From NCBI GenBank assembly GCA_017621815.1, contig JAGASK010000013.1, positions 124,001 through 188,000 of the forward strand: 64,000 nucleotides of DNA, given 5' to 3'. Position numbers and translations under genes: made by a program. Within the stretch, counting starts at the first letter, position 1, and every line of letters begins with the position of its first letter. The stretch comes from Lachnospiraceae bacterium (GTDB lineage: Bacteria; Bacillota; Clostridia; Lachnospirales; Lachnospiraceae). The notes under the pieces are model-generated. The model was not told the DNA's origin, searched no databases, and was given only the letters and a program-made list of their open reading frames with translations. Below, in pieces: positions 34,305 through 42,956 of the stretch.

Positions 34305-34811
34305 ATTAGCGAATTATTCATTAACGAACAGATTAGAGACAAGGAAGTACGTGTTATCGGTGAAGACGGGCAGCAGCTTGGCATTATGTCTGCCAGGGAA
34401 GCACTTCAGCTGGCTGAAGAAGCGGGAGTGGATTTAGTAAAGATTGCGCCTGCAGCAAAGCCGCCGGTGTGTAAGATTGTTGATTACGGTAAGTTCAAGT
34501 ACGAGCAGACCCGGAAGGAAAAGGAAGCTAAGAAAAAGCAGAAGGTAATTGAAATTAAAGAAATTCGTTTGTCACCCAATATTGATACCAATGACCTTAA
34601 TACCAAGGTGAATGCGGCAAAGAAGTTTCTTTCCAAGGGAGACAGGGTAAAGGTTACATTGCGTTTCAGAGGCCGTGAAATGGCGCATATGGCAAGCAGC
34701 AAGCATATTCTGGATGATTTTGCCCAGGCTCTTGCAGATGTCAGTGTGGTGGAAAAACCGCCGAAGGTGGAAGGAAGAAGTATGACTATGTTTTTAACTG
34801 AAAAGCGTTAG
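34305..34811 (+). CDS. infC: Translation initiation factor IF-3, AUU start
   Basis: The protein reads from ATT 34305 (SELFINEQIRDKEVRVIGED), six bases after AGGAGGG, and has 168 residues. No ATG, GTG or TTG fits the N-terminus: the first ATG (34386) is inside the N-domain. The C-domain carries VIEIKEIRLSPNIDTNDLNT and VKVTLRFRGREMAHM. An AUU start is the known self-limiting device of infC, because IF-3 discriminates against non-canonical starts. First gene of infC-rpmI-rplT. Confidence 0.97.
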   Translation: MSELFINEQIRDKEVRVIGEDGQQLGIMSAREALQLAEEAGVDLVKIAPAAKPPVCKIVDYGKFKYEQTRKEKEAKKKQKVIEIKEIRLSPNIDTNDLNTKVNAAKKFLSKGDRVKVTLRFRGREMAHMASSKHILDDFAQALADVSVVEKPPKVEGRSMTMFLTEKR

Positions 34812-34889
34812 CGCCAGTTAAAATAGATGATAGAAGGAAGTACCTGCTATCGATGAGAAATTAATTTGAATATACAGGAGGAATCAGTT

Positions 34890-35087
34890 ATGCCCAAAAT
34901 GAAAACCAGTAAAGCTGCTGCAAAGCGTTTTAAAGCTACAGGAACAGGTAAATTAAAGAGAAGTAAAGCTTACAAGAGCCATATCTTAACCAAGAAGACT
35001 ACCAAGAGAAAAAGAAATCTCAGACAGTCTGCAATTACAGACGCAACTAATGTTAAGAATATGAAGAAGATTTTACCCTATTTATAA
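34890..35087 (+). CDS. rpmI: Ribosomal protein L35
   Basis: The 65-residue very basic protein has the L35 pattern [20 protein letters not shown] and [20 protein letters not shown] 34890 lies eight bases after AGGAGG; an in-frame upstream ATG (34866) lacks an RBS. Part of the 50S subunit, in its conserved place between infC and rplT. Confidence 0.97.
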   Translation: MPKMKTSKAAAKRFKATGTGKLKRSKAYKSHILTKKTTKRKRNLRQSAITDATNVKNMKKILPYL

Positions 35088-35125
35088 GATAATACTTTCA
35101 TGAGTTCGTAAGGAGGAAATAAGAG

Positions 35126-35482
35126 ATGGCAAGAATTAAAGGTGGCTTAAATGCCAAGAAAAAACATAATAGAGTATTAAAGCTTGCAAAGGGCTACAGA
35201 GGAGCCAGAAGTAAGCAGTACAGAGTAGCAAAGCAGTCTGTAATGAGAGCGTTAGCTTCTTCCTATGCAGGACGTAAGGAAAGAAAGCGTCAGTTCAGAC
35301 AGCTGTGGATTGCGCGTATCAATGCTGCTGCAAGATTAAACGGTTTATCCTACAGCAAATTCATGTATGGTCTTAAGCTGGCAGGCGTTGATATGAACAG
35401 AAAGATGCTTGCTGAAATGGCAGTAAATGATGCAGAAGGATTTAAGACTCTTGCAGAGCTTGCAAAGAGCAAACTTGCTTAA
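35126..35482 (+). CDS. rplT: Ribosomal protein L20
   Basis: The 118-residue basic protein shows the L20 signature ([60 protein letters not shown]). It binds 23S rRNA early in 50S assembly and in Firmicutes also represses this operon through the leader. AAGGAGG precedes ATG 35126. Two hairpins follow, the second a clear terminator. Confidence 0.98.
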   Translation: MARIKGGLNAKKKHNRVLKLAKGYRGARSKQYRVAKQSVMRALASSYAGRKERKRQFRQLWIARINAAARLNGLSYSKFMYGLKLAGVDMNRKMLAEMAVNDAEGFKTLAELAKSKLA

Positions 35483-35495
35483 AATATTGTACACG

Positions 35496-35530
35496 ACAAC
35501 AGGCTGCGCTCTGTATAAGCAGCCTGTTGT
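35496..35530 (+). terminator. Perfect 12-bp hairpin after rplT
   Basis: ACAACAGGCTGC pairs with GCAGCCTGTTGT without a following T-run. It probably acts as a 3' stabilising or processing hairpin, with true termination downstream. Confidence 0.55.
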
Positions 35531-35547
35531 ATATACAGAACAGATGG

Positions 35548-35575
35548 AAGACCTTATGAGATTAAGGTCTTTTTT
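35548..35575 (+). terminator. Rho-independent terminator of infC-rpmI-rplT
   Basis: AAGACCTTA/TAAGGTCTT stem (35548-35571) followed by TTTTT. Confidence 0.85.
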
Positions 35576-35624
35576 CTATTGTGCATGACAGAAATAAGGA
35601 CTAAAGAAGGAAATAAAAAATACA

Positions 35625-37589
35625 ATGAGAAAAAAGAAGATAGGTATCTATATCTGTTTGACGCTGAAATACCTTTTCGCAATGCTGTTTCCCATTTTAG
35701 CAGTAACAGTGCATAAGATGACCTGGCGTTACATTGCCATTGCACTGGCAGAAGTGTTGTTAATCGCTTTTCTTACCAATCTGCTGTGCCGGGTTAAAAC
35801 CTGGCTGGGTTATCTTTTTAATGCGTTGGCGCTGCTGCTTATGAATGTACAGTTTGCGGTGCTGTTTTGGGGAAGCACCTTTGTCAGTGTCATAATGCTG
35901 GCAAATCTCGACTCAGTCAACGCAATCAGCGGAAAGTTCTTTGTTTATGGTCTTTCAGTGACAATGGTTCTGCTGTTTACCTTTTTGCCGGTCTGCTCCG
36001 TTCCCGGCGGTAAAAGGGCGGATTTAGCCCTGGGTATTACAACCGGTGTATTGTATGCGGGAGTTCTTTTAACAGGAATTATTACTTATTCGCCGTATCG
36101 TGCAGTTTATACCCTTTGTCAGCAGCAGATAGCACGGAGCAGGACGATAAGCGGCGGGGCAGTCAGTACGGCAGGCAGTGCGGCTGACGGCGGAATAAGT
36201 GATATACAGCAGGAGAAAAGCGAATTTTATTCTGATGCAGTGTCAGATTATGTGCAAAAGCCGGAAGAAATTCCGGAAAAACCCAATGTGATACTTATTT
36301 TTGCAGAGGGAATGTCACAAAATATTATTGATGATTCACGGAATATTATGCCAAATGTATCAGCGCTGCAGGATGCATCCATCAGTTTTTCAAATTATTA
36401 CAATCATACATTTGCTACCTACATGGGGCTTAGCGGGCAGCTTTATTCCGGTTATCAGCTGGAGAACTATGATGTAAATAATCTGGTTTCCATTCAGGAT
36501 GTTTTCAAAAGCTATGGATACCGGACTTCTTTTATCAATACAGAACCGCAAAATAAGGAGTTTTCGGAATATCTTGCAAATTTTGACTTTGACAGTCTGA
36601 TTACAGATGAAAGCAGGACAGACGGAATGGCTGATGCTTTCAGTGATAAAGCGGCTTACGAAATGCTGCTTGAAACAGCCCTTGAACAGAGTGCGGAAGA
36701 GGTGCCTTTCTTCCTTGCAATGTATTCTTTTGGTACCCATGCAACCCTGGATGGTGTCCATGAGATATTTGAGGATGGTTCCAATGCACTGCTGAACAGG
36801 TTTTATGATCTTGATATACAGGTCGGCGCTTTTATGGAAGCCTTTCAGGAAAGTAAGCTGGCAGAAAATACAGTTATCATTTTTACAACAGACCATGCGG
36901 CATATCAGGATGCGGATTATATGACTGCTTTTCCCGATTATGCCAGGGATTATCCTTCCCTTGACCGTATTCCGCTGATAATCTATTACAAGGGCATTAC
37001 ACCGGAAAGCTATGATGTAAACGGACGCAATTCTCTGGACATGGTGCCGACAGTGCTGGATTTTCTTGATATGTCTGCACAGAACAGCTTTCTTGGGGAC
37101 AGTTTGTTTGCTTCGGACAGTACAAGTTCCTATGACACATATTTTGAATCTGTGGGAACCTGCTTTTGTACTGCAGGCGGTGAGGTTAACATTCTTTCGG
37201 CGGAGCAGCTGCGGGAATTTGAAAAGCAGCTTGCCAAATACAATGCGGTAAAGCTTTCCGATGATTTGCTTTATGAAGAGTACGAAGAGTCGGTACATTT
37301 CTACGCCAAAGTAAATGATGAACAGACTAAAATACTGACAGAACTGTACAATGCAGATACATGGGACACAATCAGTTACGCCGTTTGGAGTGAAGAAGAC
37401 GGGCAGGATGATCTTTCCTGGACTGTGGCTGCGGGAAATCATGAAAGCTATTTTCCTTATGAAATTGATTTGACAGGTTTTGATACATCAGGCGTTTATT
37501 TTGTCCACGTTTATGGAAGCATGGAAGAAGGTGAAATGACCTTCCTTCAGGAAGCAAAAGTATATGTAAATCAGGAAACGGACCAATGA
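35625..37589 (+). CDS. LtaS-like sulfatase-family membrane protein
   Basis: The 654-residue protein has about five N-terminal membrane helices (residues ~8-165), a spacer, and an extracytoplasmic alkaline phosphatase/sulfatase domain from ~225. That domain reads PNVILIFAEGMSQNIIDDSR, YNHTFATYMGLSGQLYSG (catalytic Thr candidate), FFLAMYSFGTHATLDG and the metal site VIIFTTDHAAYQD. This is the architecture of lipoteichoic acid synthase and related phosphoglycerol transferases. The C-terminal ~110 residues form an extra beta domain (TAVAGNHESYFPYEIDLTGF-type) not found in standard LtaS. The substrate may therefore be a surface glycan rather than LTA. Confidence 0.85.
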   Translation: MRKKKIGIYICLTLKYLFAMLFPILAVTVHKMTWRYIAIALAEVLLIAFLTNLLCRVKTWLGYLFNALALLLMNVQFAVLFWGSTFVSVIMLANLDSVNAISGKFFVYGLSVTMVLLFTFLPVCSVPGGKRADLALGITTGVLYAGVLLTGIITYSPYRAVYTLCQQQIARSRTISGGAVSTAGSAADGGISDIQQEKSEFYSDAVSDYVQKPEEIPEKPNVILIFAEGMSQNIIDDSRNIMPNVSALQDASISFSNYYNHTFATYMGLSGQLYSGYQLENYDVNNLVSIQDVFKSYGYRTSFINTEPQNKEFSEYLANFDFDSLITDESRTDGMADAFSDKAAYEMLLETALEQSAEEVPFFLAMYSFGTHATLDGVHEIFEDGSNALLNRFYDLDIQVGAFMEAFQESKLAENTVIIFTTDHAAYQDADYMTAFPDYARDYPSLDRIPLIIYYKGITPESYDVNGRNSLDMVPTVLDFLDMSAQNSFLGDSLFASDSTSSYDTYFESVGTCFCTAGGEVNILSAEQLREFEKQLAKYNAVKLSDDLLYEEYEESVHFYAKVNDEQTKILTELYNADTWDTISYAVWSEEDGQDDLSWTVAAGNHESYFPYEIDLTGFDTSGVYFVHVYGSMEEGEMTFLQEAKVYVNQETDQ

Positions 37590-37663
37590 TTTTTCTTTCT
37601 GATGTTTGTATATAAGATGTGAGTGTGATATGATAATTTTATTATAAAACTGAGAGGTAAATT

Positions 37664-39163
37664 ATGAGAGTTTTTGAAAAACTGGAACCCAAAGATGTTT
37701 TTTATTATTTTGAAGAAATATGCAGTATTCCCCATGGTTCAGGCAATATCGGAAAAATCAGCAATTATCTGGTAAAATTTGCAAAGGACAGGAACCTTAA
37801 GCATTATCAGGATGAAGCCGGCAATGTCATTATCATAAAAGAAGCGTCGCCGGGATATGAAGACCATGAGCCTGTTATGCTGCAGGGACATATGGATATG
37901 GTGGCGGTAAAGAGGCCGGACTGCGATATTGATATGCAGAAGGAAGGGCTCCGTCTCTGTGTGGATGGAGACAGAGTATATGCGGAAGGAACCAGCCTTG
38001 GCGGGGATGACGGCATTGCAGTGGCTTACGGTCTGGCGCTGCTTGACGGCGGTGAATATAAGCATCCTGAAATTGAACTGGTGATTACTGTGGATGAAGA
38101 AGTCGGCATGGACGGAGCAAGGGCGGTTGATTTATCCTGCTGCAGGGCAAAAAAACTGATTAATCTTGATTCGGAAGAAGAAGGAATCTTTCTGACCGGA
38201 TGTGCCGGAGGAGCCAGGGTGAATTTCCTTATGGATTATGAGGAAGCTGCCCTGACAGGCATTCCCTGTGAAGTAAAAATATCCGGATTACAGGGAGGAC
38301 ATTCCGGCTCGGAAATACACAGGGAGCGTGGCAATGCACTGTGTCTTCTTGGAAGGACTCTGAAGCTTTTAAGCGCTTATGCAGCATTTGGAATTGAATC
38401 CATAAGCGGCGGTCTTGCGGACAATGCCATTCCCAGAGAAGCTGCGGCGAAGCTTGTCATTACAGGTTATCAGCAGCAGGGGATAACGCATAGGGCAGGT
38501 GAGGCCGGTTTTGATGCACAGTGCTGTATGGCTTTGGCAGAAAAAATAATTGCGCAGGCAGATAAAGAAATGAAAGCGGAACTGGCGGAAAAAGACCCGG
38601 GAGTAAAGGTAGGAATTCTTTTTGAAGAGCCGGGAACGAGAAGTTGTATGGATGAGAAGCAGTCACTTCGCACGGCAGCCTTTATCAATGTGATTCCTTA
38701 TGGGGTTCAGGCAATGAGCGGAGCCATGGAAGGACTGGTTGAAACTTCCTTAAATCTTGGAATGCTGGAGTGTGGGAAGGGACATTTCCATAGCGGAATC
38801 TCTGTGAGAAGTTCTTTGGAAAGCGCTAAATATGCATTGATTGACAAATTAAAGAGCATTGCTTATCTGGCAGGCGCTAAAGCAGAGGTGACAGGAGACT
38901 ATCCCGGATGGGCTTACCGCAAGGATTCTCCTCTCCGTGATAAAATGACAGAAGTCTTTGAGGGCATGTTCCATAAGAAGCCGGAAATACAGGCTATTCA
39001 CGCAGGTCTGGAATGCGGTCTTTTTGCCCATAAGATACAGAATCTTGATTGTGTATCCATAGGACCTGATATGAAGAATATTCACACTACGGAAGAAGAG
39101 CTGAGTATCTCATCTACAGAACGTGTATGGAGATTTCTTATAAAGCTTTTGGAGGAAATGTAA
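37664..39163 (+). CDS. pepD: Aminoacyl-histidine dipeptidase (M20/PepD)
   Basis: The 499-residue zinc peptidase cleaves Xaa-His and other dipeptides in the cytosol. It has the M20 metal ligands and acid: His in MLQGHMDMVAVK (about residue 80), Asp in GGDDGIAVAYGL, the Glu pair in VDEEVGMDGARA, Asp in NLDSEEEG and the C-terminal His in IHAGLECGLFAHK. A lid domain occupies residues ~200-360 (ISGLQGGHSGSEIHRERGNA). Length matches PepD. The stop codon overlaps the next start (TAATG). Confidence 0.94.
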   Translation: MRVFEKLEPKDVFYYFEEICSIPHGSGNIGKISNYLVKFAKDRNLKHYQDEAGNVIIIKEASPGYEDHEPVMLQGHMDMVAVKRPDCDIDMQKEGLRLCVDGDRVYAEGTSLGGDDGIAVAYGLALLDGGEYKHPEIELVITVDEEVGMDGARAVDLSCCRAKKLINLDSEEEGIFLTGCAGGARVNFLMDYEEAALTGIPCEVKISGLQGGHSGSEIHRERGNALCLLGRTLKLLSAYAAFGIESISGGLADNAIPREAAAKLVITGYQQQGITHRAGEAGFDAQCCMALAEKIIAQADKEMKAELAEKDPGVKVGILFEEPGTRSCMDEKQSLRTAAFINVIPYGVQAMSGAMEGLVETSLNLGMLECGKGHFHSGISVRSSLESAKYALIDKLKSIAYLAGAKAEVTGDYPGWAYRKDSPLRDKMTEVFEGMFHKKPEIQAIHAGLECGLFAHKIQNLDCVSIGPDMKNIHTTEEELSISSTERVWRFLIKLLEEM

Positions 39164-40332
39164 TGGACTTAAATCGGAAGAATACAAAAAGAATAAAAAG
39201 TCTTATTATTTTTACGGCGGTTGTGGTTCTGGCACTTATGAAATTTGACTGGTTATGTCAGGCATTGCTTTTTGTAATAAATATTATCAAGCCTTTTCTG
39301 ATGGGTGCGGTGATGGCATTTGTGATAAACCTTCCCATGAGTTTTATTGAAAACAGGCTGTTTGAAAAAAGGATGCTGAACGGAAGAAAACAGGCGCTCT
39401 ATATGAAAATCAAGCGTCCTGTCAGTCTGATTCTGGCGCTTCTTATCGTGCTGCTTGTGATTACGCTTGTTATTGTGACAGTAATTCCCCAGCTTGTTTC
39501 CACCTTTAAGGTGCTGGCGAATGAAATTCCTGTTTTTATGCAGAATATGCTGGGATATCTGGAAAAGCTGTTTGCAGAGAATCCTGAATTACAGAAAGAA
39601 ATTGAGTCTGTAAAAATTCCGGAAATTAACTGGAAAGAAATCTTGCAGACGGTTGTTGATTTCCTGAAAAACGGAATGGGCAGCATGGTGACGACTACGG
39701 TAACTGTTGCCAGCAGTATTGTAAGCGGTACAGTAAACTTTTTTATTTCTCTTATTTTTTCCTTTTATATACTGGCTCAAAAAGAAAAGCTGGGCAATCA
39801 GATACAGCGCACTATCAGGGCATATACTAAGCCCGGTGTATATGAATGGATTATGAAGGTTGCAGGGCTCCTGAATCAGAATTTCAGCAGGTTTATTACA
39901 GGCCAGTGTATGGAGGCCGTCATACTGGGAGCAATGTTTGTTGTTTCAATGCTGATTTTACGGTTCCCATTTGCGGTTATGATAGGCGTATTGATAGCAT
40001 TTACCGCATTGATTCCCATTGTGGGAGCGTTTATAGGCTGTGTGATCGGCGCCTTTCTGATTATGGTCGACAGTCCTGCCAAAGCAATCGGATTTATTAT
40101 ATTGTTCCTGATACTGCAGCAGATAGAAGGCAACCTGATTTATCCTCATGTGGTTGGCAATTCTGTGGGTCTTCCTTCTATTTGGGTGCTGGCTGCGGTT
40201 ACAATCGGCGGCAGTCTTATGGGAATTGCGGGAATGCTGATATTTATTCCTCTGTTGTCAACAGTGTATGCACTGCTTCGGGAGGATGTTAATAAAAGAA
40301 ATGGAAAAAGCAGCTGTTGCAAAAGCGGATAA
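39163..40332 (+). CDS. AI-2E family transporter (UPF0118)
   Basis: ATG 39163, seven bases after GGAGG and overlapping the pepD stop, gives 389 residues. The protein has about eight membrane helices, a central soluble helical hairpin (residues ~95-165) and the family motif FPFAVMIGVLIAFTALIPIV near residue 275. Members include TqsA and sodium/proton antiporters, so the AI-2 label should not be taken literally. The frame is open from 39127, but that stretch lies within pepD and has no RBS of its own. Confidence 0.9.
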   Translation: MDLNRKNTKRIKSLIIFTAVVVLALMKFDWLCQALLFVINIIKPFLMGAVMAFVINLPMSFIENRLFEKRMLNGRKQALYMKIKRPVSLILALLIVLLVITLVIVTVIPQLVSTFKVLANEIPVFMQNMLGYLEKLFAENPELQKEIESVKIPEINWKEILQTVVDFLKNGMGSMVTTTVTVASSIVSGTVNFFISLIFSFYILAQKEKLGNQIQRTIRAYTKPGVYEWIMKVAGLLNQNFSRFITGQCMEAVILGAMFVVSMLILRFPFAVMIGVLIAFTALIPIVGAFIGCVIGAFLIMVDSPAKAIGFIILFLILQQIEGNLIYPHVVGNSVGLPSIWVLAAVTIGGSLMGIAGMLIFIPLLSTVYALLREDVNKRNGKSSCCKSG

Positions 40333-40360
40333 ATAATCTGCTTTTGCAGCAGCTTTTTTG
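40312..40360. terminator. Bidirectional terminator between AI-2E and AraC genes
   Basis: A 19-bp stem (40312-40330 with 40336-40354, loop AAATA) followed by TTTTTT on the plus strand. It lies between convergent genes. The core GCGGAT-AAATA-ATCTGC also appears in the terminator at 48187-48235. Confidence 0.8.
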
Positions 40361-40395
40361 TACATCGAAGGGAAAAAGGTATGCAAAAAAAGCGG

Positions 40396-42705
40396 TTATT
40401 CTGTATAATCCCTTATTTTATTTTGTTTGTGCAATTCCTTATATTTTCCCGGAGGTACTCCTTTTTCTTTTTTGAAAATCCGAATAAACGCATTGCTGTC
40501 CTGAAAGCCGACAATGGAGGCAATATCTGCTATTTTTAAGTCACTTTTAAGCAGCAATTTTGTAGCGTAAGAAATTCGGACGTCATACAAATATTCGACA
40601 ACACTGACTCCCCGCTCAGACCTGAAACGCTTGGAAAGATATGCCGGTGAAAAATTAAAATGTGAGGCAATATTATTCAGGTTAAGGTTTAAGTCGCTGT
40701 AGTTATTGTCAATGTATTTACAGATTTCATCTGAAAAATTATCTCTTTTTTCAAATGCCAGTTCACGAAGTTCTTCACTTGTCTTATACCAGATGTTTTT
40801 TATAATTGTGACCGCCTCCGAAAGCGGAGATTGAAACAGGCTGCGGTTTAGGGCTTTAACCTGTATATTTGCCTGTGCTCCGTATTGCTTATATATTTCT
40901 GACTGTATCTGCAGGGAGGTACGATAAAAGAAGTAAATAATATTTTTAGCTTCATCCAATGAAAGTGTTGCAGAAGATATTTCCCTTTCAAGCCGGTCAA
41001 AATACTGTTGAATCGGAATGCTGTCGCCTGACAGTACAAGTCTGACTAATGTTTCTGAAGATCCCAGGCTAATGGCATGGATGTTGTTCGAACCGGGCAT
41101 ATCATACCAATGCCAGAATGATTTGGTCTGAAACATATGAATGTATTCCAATGATTCTGCAGCCTGTGTAAAAGCCTGTGACAGCGTCTCTGGCGTATCT
41201 GAGATCATTCCAATGCCGACTATAATATCGAATCTGCCGGATTGTCTGCAGAAAGTTCGGAACTGTTCCAGATTAGATAAAAAGGATTCCTTCATAAGTG
41301 CGGTGTCATTGTCGGAATTACAAATAACCGTAATATTGGAATGCAAAAAGCAAAAGTAAACGTTCTTAAAATCTTTTTGAAGCAGTTCATGAAAAACATT
41401 TTGGATGATAAAGCAGGTCAGTGATGCAGAGCTTTCAACATTGTTTCCTTCATATACAGTCTGCTGATAGCTTTCATAATTTTCAATGTGTATAATTGCC
41501 ACTATGGTGTGCTGTCCATCCAGGGAAAAACAAAATTTTTTCTTTACAGAGTCATTTACCTGATGATAAAGTATTTCTCCGGCTAAAAGTCTGCGGAGAA
41601 ATTCATTGTGCAGGATTTCTTTTTGCTGCGATAGTTCTGTATGATTCTGGCTCAGCTGATTAAGAATCAAATTGTATTCATTAACAGATTTTTCAGGCGG
41701 TATGGGATTTCCCATATATTCCATGATATGTTTTACCGGACTGTAATTTTTCATGGAATAGAAAAAAGCCGTAATCAGGCCCGTTAAAAGGCAGACGATA
41801 ACTGTTACAAACAGGACTGTGATCAGATAATTAGTTGTCTGATAATATATATCCTGAGGAATAAAACTGGTTAAGGACAAATCAGAATAATTGCTTTGTA
41901 CGGAGTTTACAATATATGTCTGGTTATTATAAGGAGATATCAGCTTATGATTTCCGATATCTGTAAAGCTTTGATTAATTTGGTCTGTCAGTACAGAATT
42001 TGTGGAAGCTATGCAATTTCCGTCAAAGAAAATGGCAAGGGCTGTTTCTTCCTGCGACAGATATTGTATGCTGATTTTGCTGAGAAAATCGGCAGGATTT
42101 AATTCAAACAGCAGATATGACAGAATATTCCCGGAATTATCATTGATCAGGCTGCGAATAAAATAGGTCTTTTCATTTTCCTCACAGAAATATAAGAGTA
42201 TAGATGCAGAGGAATTTGCAGTATAATATCGAATACAGCAGTCCAAAGCTGATTGAGGCAGACTGGAATTTCCCATATATTTTGTCATATCTGTAGTATA
42301 AATCGTTTTTGAACTGATTATATATTGTGACTGTGGCAGATAGATAAAAATTTCCTGAATTGACTGGTTTGCTACTTCAAATAAATGAAAATCCTGCTGT
42401 ACTTCCAATACATAAGAACGAAGCAATGGTGTGAAATTTTCCGCATATGAAAGTGAACTGGTTGTATTCATAAGTTGAACCCTCGTAGCAATGCGGTTCC
42501 ATTCTGCCAGATCTTTGTCAATCGAATTTTGTACATTTTCAAGCAGCAGTTCCTGCTGCTGAGAAACGGAATATTTTGCAATATTATATGTGTGGATAAC
42601 GTAGTAGGAGCATATCATAATAGGTATCAATAAGACAGTAAGATAGGAAAATAACCATTTGTAATACAGGCGGGTTTTACCAGAAACAACAGAAAATATT
42701 TTCAT
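40396..42705 (-). CDS. Membrane-bound AraC-family regulator with extracellular sensor domain
   Basis: The 769-residue protein has two membrane helices (residues ~15-35 and ~290-315) bracketing an extracellular Cache-like sensor. A cytoplasmic linker follows, then a C-terminal AraC DNA-binding domain (ICKYIDNNYSDLNLNLNNIA, FNFSPAYLSKRFRSERGVSV, IADIASIVGFQDSNAFIRIF). This is the layout of transmembrane AraC regulators that sit beside LplABC-type sugar transporters in clostridia. It is divergent from such a transporter, with a 250-bp shared control region carrying 18-bp-spaced repeats. It probably senses the extracellular oligosaccharide and activates uptake. Confidence 0.9.
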   Translation of the reverse strand: MKIFSVVSGKTRLYYKWLFSYLTVLLIPIMICSYYVIHTYNIAKYSVSQQQELLLENVQNSIDKDLAEWNRIATRVQLMNTTSSLSYAENFTPLLRSYVLEVQQDFHLFEVANQSIQEIFIYLPQSQYIISSKTIYTTDMTKYMGNSSLPQSALDCCIRYYTANSSASILLYFCEENEKTYFIRSLINDNSGNILSYLLFELNPADFLSKISIQYLSQEETALAIFFDGNCIASTNSVLTDQINQSFTDIGNHKLISPYNNQTYIVNSVQSNYSDLSLTSFIPQDIYYQTTNYLITVLFVTVIVCLLTGLITAFFYSMKNYSPVKHIMEYMGNPIPPEKSVNEYNLILNQLSQNHTELSQQKEILHNEFLRRLLAGEILYHQVNDSVKKKFCFSLDGQHTIVAIIHIENYESYQQTVYEGNNVESSASLTCFIIQNVFHELLQKDFKNVYFCFLHSNITVICNSDNDTALMKESFLSNLEQFRTFCRQSGRFDIIVGIGMISDTPETLSQAFTQAAESLEYIHMFQTKSFWHWYDMPGSNNIHAISLGSSETLVRLVLSGDSIPIQQYFDRLEREISSATLSLDEAKNIIYFFYRTSLQIQSEIYKQYGAQANIQVKALNRSLFQSPLSEAVTIIKNIWYKTSEELRELAFEKRDNFSDEICKYIDNNYSDLNLNLNNIASHFNFSPAYLSKRFRSERGVSVVEYLYDVRISYATKLLLKSDLKIADIASIVGFQDSNAFIRIFKKEKGVPPGKYKELHKQNKIRDYTE

Positions 42706-42775
42706 ATCACCGGAATCCTTTCTTCAAGATAAATTATCCATGGTTTATATATTTTAACATGCATATAAACAAAAG

Positions 42776-42857
42776 CAATCTTAGATTTCCAAACAATCTT
42801 ATATTTCTAAACTATGCTGTAAAAAAAAGAATTTAAAGATATCATTAGATTTCCGTG
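42776..42857 (+). promoter_or_regulatory. Direct repeats, candidate AraC-type operator
   Basis: CAATCTTAGATTTCCAAA at 42776 is repeated as CAATCTTATATTTCTAAA at 42794 (18-bp period, 16 of 18 bases identical). A shorter third copy, ATCATTAGATTTCC, starts at 42841 and ends just before the -35 at 42859. The arrangement upstream of the promoter fits activation by the divergent AraC regulator; binding is inferred. Confidence 0.55.
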
Positions 42858-42858
42858 A

Positions 42859-42887
42859 TTTACACAAATTCCGGCAATCCTTATACT
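42859..42887 (+). promoter_or_regulatory. Promoter of the sugar ABC transporter operon
   Basis: TTTACA (42859-42864), a 17-base spacer and TATACT (42882-42887). The RBS CAGGAGG and ATG 42957 follow. Confidence 0.65.
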
Positions 42888-42956
42888 AAACGCATAACAG
42901 ATAGGCGTGTGCACAGCGATATTGTTATTTGAAATCAGAAACAGGAGGAAATACTT

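Noticed and set aside
36390-37442. 350-residue minus-strand frame opposite the LtaS-like gene
   Set aside because: It is long only because the plus-strand gene lacks suitable codons; it has no start signal, no family features and many Cys/His/Ile-rich shadow stretches.
40396-42705. Classical two-component kinase/regulator for the sugar locus
   Set aside because: The protein has a sensor and AraC domain in one chain but no histidine kinase or receiver domain.
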